A stretch of 64,000 bases of DNA, taken from contig NZ_CP089309.1 in assembly GCF_021228795.1 (NCBI RefSeq), forward strand, positions 4,647,501 through 4,711,500, read 5' to 3'. A program made the translations under genes and the position numbers. Origin of the DNA: Thiocapsa bogorovii (GTDB lineage: Bacteria; Pseudomonadota; Gammaproteobacteria; Chromatiales; Chromatiaceae). The notes beneath the pieces were generated by a model, which saw only the letters and a list, made by a program, of their open reading frames with translations, did no database searches and was not told the origin of the DNA. Position 1 is the first letter of the stretch, and each line of letters opens with the position of its first letter. This document shows positions 1 through 8,486 of the stretch, in pieces.

Positions 1-643
1 GACCGATCCCGGAACCGATGATCCCGGCGGGCAGCAGATGCGTGACCGGCACCCTCAACCGGTCCGGCGCCGAGCGCAATCCCCAGCGGCGGATCAGGAG
101 CGGGGAGCAGTTGTAGAGCGTCAACTCGGGATGCTCCGGCAGCCGCAGCCCTAGACCGTGCGAGTAGATCTGAATCCGGTCGCCGATGCGCAGACGCCGG
201 AGGACCGAATCCGGAAAGTCGATCAGGACGTGGTCGATCCCGCCGTGCTTGCCCGTCACCGTGCCCTTCTGGTCCGTGCAGGGGCCCGTCAGCACGCGCG
301 CCGCGTTGCCCACACAGGCGTAGGTGTTCAGCGCCAGATTGGCTGCATTCGGCTTCCCCTTGAGGGCGCGCTGGCGGCTCTCGACCGCGACGCCTGGCTC
401 CAGATGATCGGCCGCCAGGCCGACGCACGGGTCGCCGACCCGGTGGCTGATCACGATCCCGCCCGGTCCCGGAACCACCCGCGGTACCCCGTCGCGGCCG
501 ATCCGGTAGGGGCTGCTGCCCTGGGTCGGCGGGACGATCTCTCCCGCGACCGCGACCATGACCAGCTCGCTTAGATTCATCAGCGGGGTTCCGGCCCTGC
601 GGCGGGTCGAGGGCAACGGTGGTGCAAGTGGGGGGTGTTTCAT
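1..643 (-). CDS. DUF4438 family protein (partial, cut by window edge)
   Basis: The reading frame is open from an ATG at 643 to the left edge, giving 214 residues of the N-terminal part. After a short leader, the segment NLSELVMVAVAGEI, a P-G-x-GG-I-V-I-S-H-R-V-GDP block and then NAALNTYAC-like and KGTVTGKHGGIDHVLIDF segments match what I recall of DUF4438, a family with solved structures but no assigned function. The start ATG overlaps the stop of the upstream gene as ATGA (643-640), so the two are probably translationally coupled. It is the last visible gene of the minus-strand operon that begins at 8139. The biochemical role is unknown. The family call comes from remembered motifs and was not searched. 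Confidence 0.75.
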   Translation of the reverse strand, partial: MKHPPLAPPLPSTRRRAGTPLMNLSELVMVAVAGEIVPPTQGSSPYRIGRDGVPRVVPGPGGIVISHRVGDPCVGLAADHLEPGVAVESRQRALKGKPNAANLALNTYACVGNAARVLTGPCTDQKGTVTGKHGGIDHVLIDFPDSVLRRLRIGDRIQIYSHGLGLRLPEHPELTLYNCSPLLIRRWGLRSAPDRLRVPVTHLLPAGIIGSGIG

Positions 644-1482
644 GGCAGTCGATACCAGAAGGCGCTGGCGTCCTGCCAGACATCGTCTAGCCGATCTCCC
701 TCACCGCAGGACGACTCCAGGTCGCTTTCCAGATCGGGATCCGGTGTGTCGAGCGCTTCGCTCAGGAAGGCCCGCGGGGCCACGAGATGCACCACCGCGA
801 GGTCGAGTCCGGTCCAACACAATTCCAACGCGCCGCTGCGTGCGAGCAATGGGGTCAACTGCCGACGCAGCGGGCGGGACTGCTCGGAGTCGACCTTGCG
901 GCAGTCGACCCCGCAGGCGGCCAGCAAGCGGCAGAGCGCCGGGGCCTCGTCGCTCGGCTCGGCCAGGGTTAGGATCAAGGGGCGGTAGCGGCTCATGGCC
1001 GCCGCCAGTGCGGTCGCGTCCAGCGCGCCGCCCAACAGCGGCAAGGCCGGCTCCAGATCCGGCGCGGTCCCGAGCAAACGTTGCTCCAGATCCAGTCCGA
1101 AGCGCTCGAAGCGTTGGATCACCTGCGAATCGACCTCCTTCGGCATGAAGGACTCGTCGATTCGCTCCCCGGCCCAGTAGAGCCTCAAGACGGGAAGACT
1201 GAGATCCAGCCGTGCCCGTTCCCATTGGTCCAGCGAGGCCGGATCCGGCATCGGCGTGCGTGCATCCGCGAAGGGGTCGGCCAGCAGATCCTGCGGGTGC
1301 AGCCGATAGTGCGTGGTGTTGTCGAGGATCGACCACAGCCGGGGCACCAGACACACCCGCAACTCCTCGGCGAGGCGCAACGCCAGCATCGGCCCGTGGC
1401 GGGCCAAGGCAAGCCGCACATCCAGGACGCACAGCCAGCCCTTGGTGTCGACCGTGACCTGAAACGGCGGGAGCGGACCCAT
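640..1482 (-). CDS. Hypothetical protein (280 aa), unknown family
   Basis: I do not recognise this protein. It is soluble-looking, with no signal peptide or membrane segment. It is rich in Leu, Arg and Asp, with a slightly acidic tail (repeated D-L-E-S-D near residues 255-265). The start at 1482 is preceded by GGAG at a good distance, 23 bases after the stop of the upstream zincin-like gene. Its stop overlaps the start of the DUF4438 gene. Position and coupling suggest it works with the other products of the 8139-1 operon, but nothing in its own sequence indicates a reaction. Confidence 0.7.
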   Translation of the reverse strand: MGPLPPFQVTVDTKGWLCVLDVRLALARHGPMLALRLAEELRVCLVPRLWSILDNTTHYRLHPQDLLADPFADARTPMPDPASLDQWERARLDLSLPVLRLYWAGERIDESFMPKEVDSQVIQRFERFGLDLEQRLLGTAPDLEPALPLLGGALDATALAAAMSRYRPLILTLAEPSDEAPALCRLLAACGVDCRKVDSEQSRPLRRQLTPLLARSGALELCWTGLDLAVVHLVAPRAFLSEALDTPDPDLESDLESSCGEGDRLDDVWQDASAFWYRLP

Positions 1483-1505
1483 GGCGCAGCTCCGAGGTCA
1501 AGCAC

Positions 1506-2609
1506 TTAGGAGGCGAGCGCCAGGGAGGGCTTGCGCTTCTTCAGCCCCAGTGTCGAGCGCATGGCGCTGCCGACACCCGGGAAGGCGCGGCCCTCGGCGG
1601 TCATGCGGTAGGCGGCGATCCAGGCTTCGGCATGCGCGCCGAAGGGGCGTGCTTCGGCGCGGAAGACCAGCGGGTCGGCGGTCGTCTCGAAGTCCTGATC
1701 CGCGATCCATTGCAGGATGCGCCTGCCGCTCTCGGCCATCTTGGCCCGCTGCGAGAGCTCCGCCATGCCGCCGAGGTGACGGTTGGAGACCACCTCGATC
1801 ACGTCCCACTTGGTGTTGGCGTCGAACGCCTTCTTGATGTCGGGCTGATCGAACAGATCGAGCAGGGTGCTCAGGTAGTGGCCCGTCTCGTGGGTCAGCG
1901 CCAGGATGTTGCCGTAGCTCGCGCGATCCAACGCGAAACGCAGATCGGTGCCGAGCCGCTGAATGCTCGCCAGATTGCCGAAGGGCCGGTCGTCGATGTC
2001 CTGCGAACCGCGGATCACCTCCCCGACGGTCATATCCCGGAAATACTGAGCCATCGCCGCCATGAAGGCGACGAGCTGGCGGTGGAAGCCCTGGTTGACC
2101 ACCGCCCCGGCCGGTGCCGGTGCGCTGCCGTAGTTGAAAACGCGTCGATAGGCGATCATGCGATCGCGCAACGCATAGCGCAGCGGCTTCCATTTTTCCA
2201 GGATGTAGAGCGACCGCGCGCCCGGCCCGCGCTGCACCCGCATCCGCCCGAGTTGGAAGAGCTGACGCAGCACATCGGCCACCTGAAACGCCTTCATGCG
2301 CTCGTGCTGATAGATGAAGTACAGCTCGGCGGCGGCATGGAGCTGGCTGGGGATGACCGACTCGTCGAAATCCGGCACCAGATGCGCGTAGGGTAGTTCC
2401 CCGAACGGCAGAACGCCCTTCGCACCGAACCCGATCAGGTCGGCGAAGCCGAAAGTGGAATCGCCCGACGCCCCTTTCTGGAGTTCGCCGAAGCGTTTCT
2501 CGAACTCGCCTTCGAGGTTCTTGCGTTCCTCCGGCGGCAACTGCTCGAGCTGCTCACGCAGAAAGCGCTGCCACAGGCGGGTGATGGTTTCGTAGTTTTC
2601 GTAGGCCAT
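1506..2609 (-). CDS. Zincin-like putative metalloprotease (HETGH...ETTAD)
   Basis: This is a 367-residue soluble protein. From the chosen start, residues 240-244 read HETGH, which fits the HExxH zinc motif, in the context ALTHETGHYL. About 65 residues downstream ETTAD (308-312) fits the ExxxD motif that supplies the third ligand in gluzincins. I infer a zinc-dependent peptidase fold; the family is not one I can name and the substrate is unknown. The start at 2609 (MAYENYE) is preferred over an upstream ATG at 2624 because GAGGAG lies just before it. It sits between the CBS gene and the 280-aa unknown, and is the second zincin-like gene of this operon. Confidence 0.75.
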   Translation of the reverse strand: MAYENYETITRLWQRFLREQLEQLPPEERKNLEGEFEKRFGELQKGASGDSTFGFADLIGFGAKGVLPFGELPYAHLVPDFDESVIPSQLHAAAELYFIYQHERMKAFQVADVLRQLFQLGRMRVQRGPGARSLYILEKWKPLRYALRDRMIAYRRVFNYGSAPAPAGAVVNQGFHRQLVAFMAAMAQYFRDMTVGEVIRGSQDIDDRPFGNLASIQRLGTDLRFALDRASYGNILALTHETGHYLSTLLDLFDQPDIKKAFDANTKWDVIEVVSNRHLGGMAELSQRAKMAESGRRILQWIADQDFETTADPLVFRAEARPFGAHAEAWIAAYRMTAEGRAFPGVGSAMRSTLGLKKRKPSLALAS

Positions 2610-2735
2610 GGGTAATCTCCTCAATCAGAAGGCGCCATTCCGGGCCGAAAGCGGCGGAATGCCCGGGCAGACGTCGGCCGTGCAGTGCCGGGAGGTGTCC
2701 AAGGCGTTCGATTCGGGCACCATGGCCGTCTTTCC
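2610..2735 (-). other. Intercistronic gap with possible hairpin
   Basis: This 126-base gap is the longest inside the left-end operon. An inverted repeat (ATTCCG at 2637-2642 and CGGAAT at 2655-2660, with inner CCG/CGG pairing around an AAAG loop) could form a stem-loop between the CBS gene and the zincin-like gene. There is no T-run typical of a terminator, so it may be an mRNA-stability or attenuation element. The function is inference. Confidence 0.3.
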
Positions 2736-3275
2736 TCAGCTCAATGTTTTCTCGATGTTGTTGATTGCGGACGCGATCCAGCGTAGCAAGCCGCCGACCG
2801 TCAAGACGCCTTCGATGCTGTTCTTGCCTTGAATGACGACGAGTCGGCGATAGCCCGTCCTCGAGAATTTCGAGAGGGCGTCGCGGACGGTGTCCTTGGC
2901 ATCGATGCACTCGCACTGGCTGATCTTGGTGGCCCATTTGGTGACCGGATCGCTGCCCGCCTGCTGACCGATCGCAGTCATGCATTGGGACGGCGTAATC
3001 ATTGCGATGACGTTCCTCTTCGGATCCGAGACGAAAACCGTGGCAACCCTTTGGCCGACCATCGTGTCGACCGCGTCACCGACGCTTCGGCCGTCGTCGA
3101 CCGCGATGACGCGAGACTGTCGATTCGGCTGAAAGACCTGGCTGATGGGCACATCCAGAAGCTGTGTTTGAAATAGCTTCCGCACATCCAGCTTCGGACG
3201 GCTCGTTACCGCGTTCGTTAGATCTTCCATCCGTTTGTGATAGAGCGTCCGTGCAGCGGGTGTTTTGTTGGGCAT
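2736..3275 (-). CDS. CBS-domain pair protein
   Basis: A 179-residue protein made almost entirely of two CBS motifs. The first lies around residues 55-110 (sequence around VIAVDDGRSVGDAVDTM and ATVFVSD, ending in MITPSQCM). The second lies around residues 120-175 (CIDAKDTVRDALSKF, then GYRRLVVI and EGVLTVGGLLRW). CBS pairs bind adenosine ligands such as AMP, ATP or SAM and usually regulate a partner. No catalytic domain is attached, so a stand-alone ligand-sensing or regulatory role in this operon is likely. The start at 3275 has a very strong GAGGAGG ribosome site. Two cysteines lie close together at the start of the second repeat (QCECID), which is unusual and could be redox- or metal-sensitive. 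Confidence 0.88.
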   Translation of the reverse strand: MPNKTPAARTLYHKRMEDLTNAVTSRPKLDVRKLFQTQLLDVPISQVFQPNRQSRVIAVDDGRSVGDAVDTMVGQRVATVFVSDPKRNVIAMITPSQCMTAIGQQAGSDPVTKWATKISQCECIDAKDTVRDALSKFSRTGYRRLVVIQGKNSIEGVLTVGGLLRWIASAINNIEKTLS

Positions 3276-3320
3276 GAGTCATCCTCCTCGAGGCGCGCCG
3301 CGCCGCGGACCGTTCGTCGA

Positions 3321-5051
3321 TCAATCGCAGTCACCGGTATCGGGGACATCATTCGCCAAGGCGTTGAGGCTCGATTCATGGTGAGGCGGCACCGGGATGC
3401 AGGGTTCCGGGCACTCGTCCGGTAGGCTGATATCGAGACCGCGTACGCTTTCGATCGCGCGCTCGACCAGGTCGCGGACCCCTTCGAGTACCGGATCGGT
3501 CAGTGAGCAGGAGGGTGCCATGGTGCGCAAGAGGCTCTCCCAGTGCATTTCGTTGTCTCGCTGTAGGCAGAGCTCTTGGTGGATCGCCCGGAGGTCGTAG
3601 TTGGATAGCCCGGATGTGGGCTGCCCGTTGAACCAGAGTTGGTCTCGACTTGCCTTGAGGACCTTTTCCAGATTGCTGTCGGACGGGATGCAGGAAGCCA
3701 CGGCGCTTCTGCTGCCCGAGGGGCCCTTCAGATATTCCTCGATCACCACGGCATAGGCCGCTGCTCGCTGCTCCGGCTCGCTCTTACCATCGGCGTCGGC
3801 TCCCATGGCGTATAGATCGATTGCCCGATCCAGGTCGTAGACGATCTTGTCCAGCATGACTTGGCAGAGGGTGCGGTCTTGGGCGCAGTCGCAGCCGAGG
3901 TAGCAATCCGCCATCTCGGCCAGGCGTCCGCGCAAGGCGATGATCTCGAGCAGGCGGAACGTGCCGTTGTCCGGTCCGCCCGTGCCGTAAAGGCCATAGA
4001 AGACGATTGGTGGTCGGGCGACGAACAGCAGCCGGTAGCCGCTCGCATTGAAGTTGAAGGCATCCAAGAACAACTGGACGGCCGTTAGGTAGGCGCTGAG
4101 TGGCGGGGACGCGGGCGCGACTAGGTTGCGACTGACTCGGATCAGCCTCCGAAAGCGGCCGAGGGTGAGATGCGCCGTCGCCCCGAGTGCACGCAGATCA
4201 TCGGACGATCCGGCGGTCGCATGATGGATGAGCTGGTCCAGGCTGCGTGCGACGTCGATCTCCTGGAACAAGCTGCGAAGGTCCGTCTGACCGGCGGCGT
4301 CCAATCGACTCAGAAATTGCTGGTAGGCCAACAATCCGCGTGGCCAGTCGTTCGGCCCGTAGCTGCTCTGGGTGGTTCCGACGAAGTTGCGCAGGGCGTG
4401 AATGATCGCGTCGCGACGCGCCTGCAGCTCGCTTGCCGGTGCTTGGATCAGGAAGCGCCCCGCATAGCCGATCCTCGAAAGCGCTTCTCCCATCTGGACC
4501 AGGATCACCCCAGCAACCTCGTCCAGACTCTTCGCCAACTGTCTATAGTGAACGCTGAGATTGGGGGTCAGGGCACCGACGTAGCGGGCCACGCGGGCGT
4601 ATTCCCCGAGTAGACGGCGTGCACCCATGGCTCTGTCGCGCTGCCAGGGATCGAGCGCGAAGCGAGCGGCGTTCGTGCCCTCGTTGATCACCTCGCGCAA
4701 GGTGTGAGACCAGCCGCGCAGCTCGGGGTGGATATCCTTCAGCAGGGCATTTGTCGTCAACGCTGTGAGATCCTGCTCGACATCGCCGCGGGCCTGGCGT
4801 AGCTCCGCGGACGTGGATGTGTCGACAGCAGTCTGTGTCTCGATCCGTGCGACCTTGAAGAACGGCAGGCCGGCGGCCTCCTGATCCAGCGCGGCTTGTT
4901 CGTCGGCATACCGCGCGCGCAGTGCATTGGAGATGGCCTCCGGGTCACGCGGATCGGTGACGCGCAGGTGACGGCGGATCAGGTTGTCCAAGGCGACGGC
5001 CGCCTGCGAGCGCTCGGCGGGGAGCGGACTGGTGTTGGTCTGTTGGCTCAT
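3321..5051 (-). CDS. Hypothetical protein (576 aa), unknown family
   Basis: The frame stays open upstream to about 5501, but that part lies inside the next gene. The likely start is the ATG at 5051 (MSQQTNTS), which follows GAGGTGAGA by 3 bases and comes 16 bases after the stop of the upstream gene. The protein is mostly predicted helical and soluble. It has a hydrophobic stretch around residues 340-360 (YRLLFVARPPIVFYGLYGTGG) and a cysteine cluster CDCAQDRTLC near 390. I recognise no family. It is the largest gene of the operon and is flanked by a zincin-like protein and a CBS-pair protein. A structural or scaffold role is possible but unsupported. Confidence 0.75.
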   Translation of the reverse strand: MSQQTNTSPLPAERSQAAVALDNLIRRHLRVTDPRDPEAISNALRARYADEQAALDQEAAGLPFFKVARIETQTAVDTSTSAELRQARGDVEQDLTALTTNALLKDIHPELRGWSHTLREVINEGTNAARFALDPWQRDRAMGARRLLGEYARVARYVGALTPNLSVHYRQLAKSLDEVAGVILVQMGEALSRIGYAGRFLIQAPASELQARRDAIIHALRNFVGTTQSSYGPNDWPRGLLAYQQFLSRLDAAGQTDLRSLFQEIDVARSLDQLIHHATAGSSDDLRALGATAHLTLGRFRRLIRVSRNLVAPASPPLSAYLTAVQLFLDAFNFNASGYRLLFVARPPIVFYGLYGTGGPDNGTFRLLEIIALRGRLAEMADCYLGCDCAQDRTLCQVMLDKIVYDLDRAIDLYAMGADADGKSEPEQRAAAYAVVIEEYLKGPSGSRSAVASCIPSDSNLEKVLKASRDQLWFNGQPTSGLSNYDLRAIHQELCLQRDNEMHWESLLRTMAPSCSLTDPVLEGVRDLVERAIESVRGLDISLPDECPEPCIPVPPHHESSLNALANDVPDTGDCD

Positions 5052-5067
5052 GGTCTCACCTCGATGT

Positions 5068-6360
5068 TCAGGCGGCGATTGCCAGTGGGTCGTGTGCAAC
5101 GGCGCTCGGGGCCTTGGACGGTTTGGATAGATGACGAATGACGAGGTCGGAGAGCGGGCCGGCCGAGGCGCCCCTGCCCAGTGCGTAGCGGCTGGCACTG
5201 ACCAGGAAACGCGGCGGCAGATCGGCCGGAATTCGATTGTTCGCCAGCGCTTTGGCGCCGTCGCGGATGGCGCGCTCGTCCTCCCTGCGGAAGAGGATGA
5301 CGTCCGCCAGCGCCCGCTGCGCCAGCCCGCGCCGGGTTTGGAAGGCGACCTCGTCGACCACGGCGGGGATGACGCCGTCGGCGCTCGAGAGTAGGACCGT
5401 GGGGATTCGGTGGCCGCGCGGGAGCCGGTAGAGGGTCTTCCAGACCTCTCGCACCCGACCGGCCTCGGCGTCGAATCCCATCCGCGCCAACATCTCCGCA
5501 AGGATCAACGCGCGCAGATACCCGGTCGGATGCGCGCCGCCCGGCTGGTAGGTCACCGTCCGTTGAGCAGGATGGGCGAGGAAGTCCAACATGCCCCAGG
5601 CCGCCGCCGGTCCGCCGAGGAGGAGGGCCGCCAAGTCTGCGAAGATCTCCTTGTGCCAGCGCCGGTAGATGCTCCCGACCAGGGCGGGCGCATTGGTCCG
5701 CGCCAGGCGCCGGACGACGGCATCCTGGTTCTCCTGCCAGAGCCCCAGGTCGGCCTGCAGGTTGTGCGACACCTCATGGAGAAAGACCGCCTGCCAGGGG
5801 TTGTCGCGGTCCCACGGGATGCGGATCAACGGAAAGGGGTTGGGCTCGCCGAGCAGCCGAGACAGGGCGATGCCGCGGCGCGTGGTCGCGGGGGAGTAGC
5901 CGTGCTCCATATAGGTCAGGGGCTTCAGCAGGGGGCCGCGAAAGACCAGGGGCGCGGCACGGCGCACGGCGGCGTAGCAGTCCATGGCGATGGCGTCATG
6001 AGCCGCCAGCGCCGGAGCAAAGGCCGATCCGCGTTGGCTGAAGACCTCGAAGAACATGCCGAAGGCGCGTCGTGCACGGTCGATCTCGCGCTCCACCAGG
6101 GCCAAATAGACCAGCACTTGATGAGGCGAGGATGCACGCCAGTGCTGTTTCAGGAACGCCACCCGCGCCGCGACCTGCCGGTCGATTTCGCGCAGACGCC
6201 GATTGGCCGCTGCGAAATGCGCAGCCGAGGGGGCGTAGGGTCGATCCTGTGCCCGCAACCCGACCCGCTCGGGCGTAAGGTTCGACAGACGACGCGCCCT
6301 CGCGATCAGCGTTTGGACCTTGTCCTGTAGGAAGGGTCGTACCGTTGCGGGCATGGTCAT
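5068..6360 (-). CDS. Zincin-like putative metalloprotease (HEVSH...EIFAD)
   Basis: A 430-residue protein without a clear signal peptide. Residues 195-199 read HEVSH (FLHEVSHNLQADLG) and residues 238-242 read EIFAD. The HExxH plus ExxxD pair, 43 residues apart, is the gluzincin signature. The region before the zinc motif (IPWDRDNPWQAVFLHE) looks like the edge strand and active-site helix of a protease. The C-terminal third is helical and Arg/Ala-rich. The start at 6360 has GGAGA about 9 bases upstream; an ATG two codons later is an alternative. It lies directly after the two acidic/basic proteins, so those are candidate substrates. That link is inference from position. Confidence 0.78.
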   Translation of the reverse strand: MTMPATVRPFLQDKVQTLIARARRLSNLTPERVGLRAQDRPYAPSAAHFAAANRRLREIDRQVAARVAFLKQHWRASSPHQVLVYLALVEREIDRARRAFGMFFEVFSQRGSAFAPALAAHDAIAMDCYAAVRRAAPLVFRGPLLKPLTYMEHGYSPATTRRGIALSRLLGEPNPFPLIRIPWDRDNPWQAVFLHEVSHNLQADLGLWQENQDAVVRRLARTNAPALVGSIYRRWHKEIFADLAALLLGGPAAAWGMLDFLAHPAQRTVTYQPGGAHPTGYLRALILAEMLARMGFDAEAGRVREVWKTLYRLPRGHRIPTVLLSSADGVIPAVVDEVAFQTRRGLAQRALADVILFRREDERAIRDGAKALANNRIPADLPPRFLVSASRYALGRGASAGPLSDLVIRHLSKPSKAPSAVAHDPLAIAA

Positions 6361-6399
6361 CGTCGTGTCTCCGCTCGAGCGGCCGGGTTACTGGCGTCC

Positions 6400-7131
6400 C
6401 TATTGGTACGCCCAACGCACGCAACGGCGACGCATCCCGCTCTTCGGCCGAGCCGCGCGCGCGGCCGCGCGCCGCACTTGCCGTGGATCGGCCATGGTGC
6501 GATAGGTGTTGCGCGCGAGTTGTCGGACCGCGGTTTGACCGGTCACGGGCCGACCTTGCGCCACTTGCCGCGCGATATCGGCCCCGGTCTTGCGCACCAC
6601 CGTGCCGGCCGTGCGCAGCAACTGCCGGGCCGCCGGGTTCGCATGGACCGCCTGCGCGGTCCCCGCGAGGCCACGGATCAGCTGAGGCGCGACCCGCATG
6701 ATGGCTTGACCGGCTTGGGGGAGGAGGCGGGCGGCCAAGGGCACCAGTGCGCCCAAGAAGGCCTCGGCCTCGGCCTCGTCTTCGGCCTCTGCGGCGAGGG
6801 CCGCGAACTGATCCATTTGATCAGGGAGGAGCCCCGACAATCCGCCGCCGACAGTGTTGCCGAGAATTCCACCGGCCAAGGCGCCCCCGGGGCCACCGAG
6901 ACCCAGGCCGATGGCAGTTCCGGCTGCCGTTCCGGTGCCCTGGATCGCTCCGCGTGCGGCATTCAGGGCGACGCGCCGCTGCACGGAGCCTGGTCGGGTC
7001 AACCAGCCCCAAGCGCTACCGAGGAATTCGTCATCCTCGAAGAGGTCGTCCTCGTCGAAGACATCGAAATCCAAACCGGCATCCCAGTCGTCGAAAGCAT
7101 CGGCTTCGAGCAGGTCGTAAGCATCGTACAT
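6400..7131 (-). CDS. Acidic-head/basic-tail protein with glycine-zipper segment, copy 2
   Basis: This 243-residue protein has an extreme charge layout. Among residues 1-38 there are 17 Asp/Glu and no Lys/Arg. Residues about 60-105 form a small-residue, Gly/Ala-rich hydrophobic stretch (AGTAIGLGLGGPGGALAGG), a glycine-zipper type segment able to insert in membranes. The last 65 residues carry many arginines (RRAAARAARPKSGMRRR). It shares this plan with the product of 7159-8139, and the two are probably paralogues by ancient duplication. AGGAGAA precedes the ATG. No enzyme domain is visible. It could be a bacteriocin- or effector-like precursor, a polyanion-binding protein or a structural component; none of these is shown by the sequence. 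Confidence 0.75.
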   Translation of the reverse strand: MYDAYDLLEADAFDDWDAGLDFDVFDEDDLFEDDEFLGSAWGWLTRPGSVQRRVALNAARGAIQGTGTAAGTAIGLGLGGPGGALAGGILGNTVGGGLSGLLPDQMDQFAALAAEAEDEAEAEAFLGALVPLAARLLPQAGQAIMRVAPQLIRGLAGTAQAVHANPAARQLLRTAGTVVRKTGADIARQVAQGRPVTGQTAVRQLARNTYRTMADPRQVRRAAARAARPKSGMRRRCVRWAYQ

Positions 7132-7158
7132 GGCGGTTCTCCTGCCGGTTCGAGCGGC

Positions 7159-8139
7159 TCAGGCGGCGCTGATGGTGATGCGGGCCGGACCTTGGATGAC
7201 GTAGGTGCGCGGGCGGACAAGTCGCCTACGCGCCACGGTCGAGATCCGCTGCCGCGCGATCGGTGAGGGCCGGGCGAGCTTTCGGGTCATGGACGGGCTG
7301 CGCGCGACCTTGGCCGCGGTGCGACGCACCGCCTTCACTGCGGTTGCCGGAGATGCCGCCTTGGCCGCGGCGGTTCGCTTGACGCTCTTGGCGATTTTGG
7401 GCATCGCCCTAACAGCGGCCGGTCCGCGGGTGTTGGTGAGGCTCTTGGCGGCGCGCGACATCTGTTTGACGACCTGCTTGCGGGCCGACGGCGAGAGTCG
7501 GGCGGCCTTGGACTTGAGCACTGTGCGTGCGGTCAGGCCGGCGACGATCGGCAGGGCTCGCGGATCCCGTGCGGCCAATTCGGCGAAGGCGTCGAGTGCC
7601 TCTTCCTCGCTGGCACCCTCGGCCCGGAGGCGCTGCACCAGGTTGGCGCCTTGGCCAACCAGACCGGCCACGCCACCGACGGCCTGGGCGTAGGGGTGCG
7701 GGATCAGGCTGGCCACTTGGGACACGCCGCGGGCGATGTTCCCGACCATGGGGGCCGCACGGCGCACGGCCTTGAACACGCGCCCGCCGACCTTTTTCAA
7801 GCCCTTGAGTAAACGTCCGAAGAACTCGTCGGCATCCTCCGCGCCCAGCGCGTAGGCCATGACGTCCTCGAGCGCATCCTCGGCGTCCTCGTAGTCGTCT
7901 TCGTAGCCTTCGAATCCATCGTCGAATTCGTCGTAGGCCTCGAAGTCGTCCATCGCCTCGAGGTCGAAGTAGGACTCGTCGTCGTAGGCCTCCGCCTCCA
8001 TGCCCTCGGCAAAGTCATCTTCGAACTCGTCCTCGAACTCGTCCATGCCGAGGTCTTCGAACTCGTCGCCCATCAATGCGGCCCCTTCGGCCTCTCCGGC
8101 TGCGAAGTCGTCGTAGAGATCGTCTTCGAATGCACCCAT
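7159..8139 (-). CDS. Acidic-head/basic-tail protein, copy 1
   Basis: First gene of the left-end operon, 326 residues. Residues 1-95 are dominated by Asp, Glu, Phe, Tyr and Ala in repeats such as DEFEDEFEDDF, with almost no positive charge. A short amphipathic basic helix follows (RLLKGLKKVGGRVFKAVRRAAP, near 110-130), then a Gly/Ala hydrophobic stretch (about 140-165). A long Ala/Lys/Arg/Ser/Pro tail of about 130 residues resembles histone H1-like or nucleic-acid-binding tails. GATGAGGAGG precedes the ATG. It opens the operon, so a promoter should lie in 8140-8486. I do not recognise a named family; similar low-complexity acidic proteins can be hard to align. The polarised charge suggests self-association or a masked cationic C-terminus. 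Confidence 0.77.
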   Translation of the reverse strand: MGAFEDDLYDDFAAGEAEGAALMGDEFEDLGMDEFEDEFEDDFAEGMEAEAYDDESYFDLEAMDDFEAYDEFDDGFEGYEDDYEDAEDALEDVMAYALGAEDADEFFGRLLKGLKKVGGRVFKAVRRAAPMVGNIARGVSQVASLIPHPYAQAVGGVAGLVGQGANLVQRLRAEGASEEEALDAFAELAARDPRALPIVAGLTARTVLKSKAARLSPSARKQVVKQMSRAAKSLTNTRGPAAVRAMPKIAKSVKRTAAAKAASPATAVKAVRRTAAKVARSPSMTRKLARPSPIARQRISTVARRRLVRPRTYVIQGPARITISAA

Positions 8140-8486
8140 GGCGCTGCCTCCTCATCGAGGTTTCTCGGATGTTCAGGAATCCTTCGGAAGCGGACCCCCC
8201 GTATCTCGATCGACAAGGGGATCGACAAGGGCGCCGGCTTTCCGGACGCGACCCGGTGTCGCTGATGCAAGGGTGGCTCGTGCTCAGCAATCGCGCTAGG
8301 TGCACGTTTTTGGGCGCTTTTTTGAAGGCGTCCGTTTGTGCTACGGGAAAGTGCGGAGCACGCCGCAGGTGTCTCATGGAAGGCGGCGGAGCGATTCAAC
8401 GGGGATTTCGCGCGTTGCACGGAGAAAATTCGAGCGCAGTCGGTATACCATCGGCAGATCCTATTTCCCCTCGAGAAGCTCCCGTC
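8140..8486. promoter_or_regulatory. Divergent intergenic region, 347 bases
   Basis: The region separates the minus-strand acidic-protein operon from the plus-strand cytochrome gene, so it must hold promoters for both. Part of it (about 8300-8340) is T-rich compared with the surroundings. I could not pick convincing -35/-10 hexamers or an operator. The frame of the cytochrome gene is open upstream through this region, but no signal peptide would result from the earlier starts. Confidence 0.4.
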
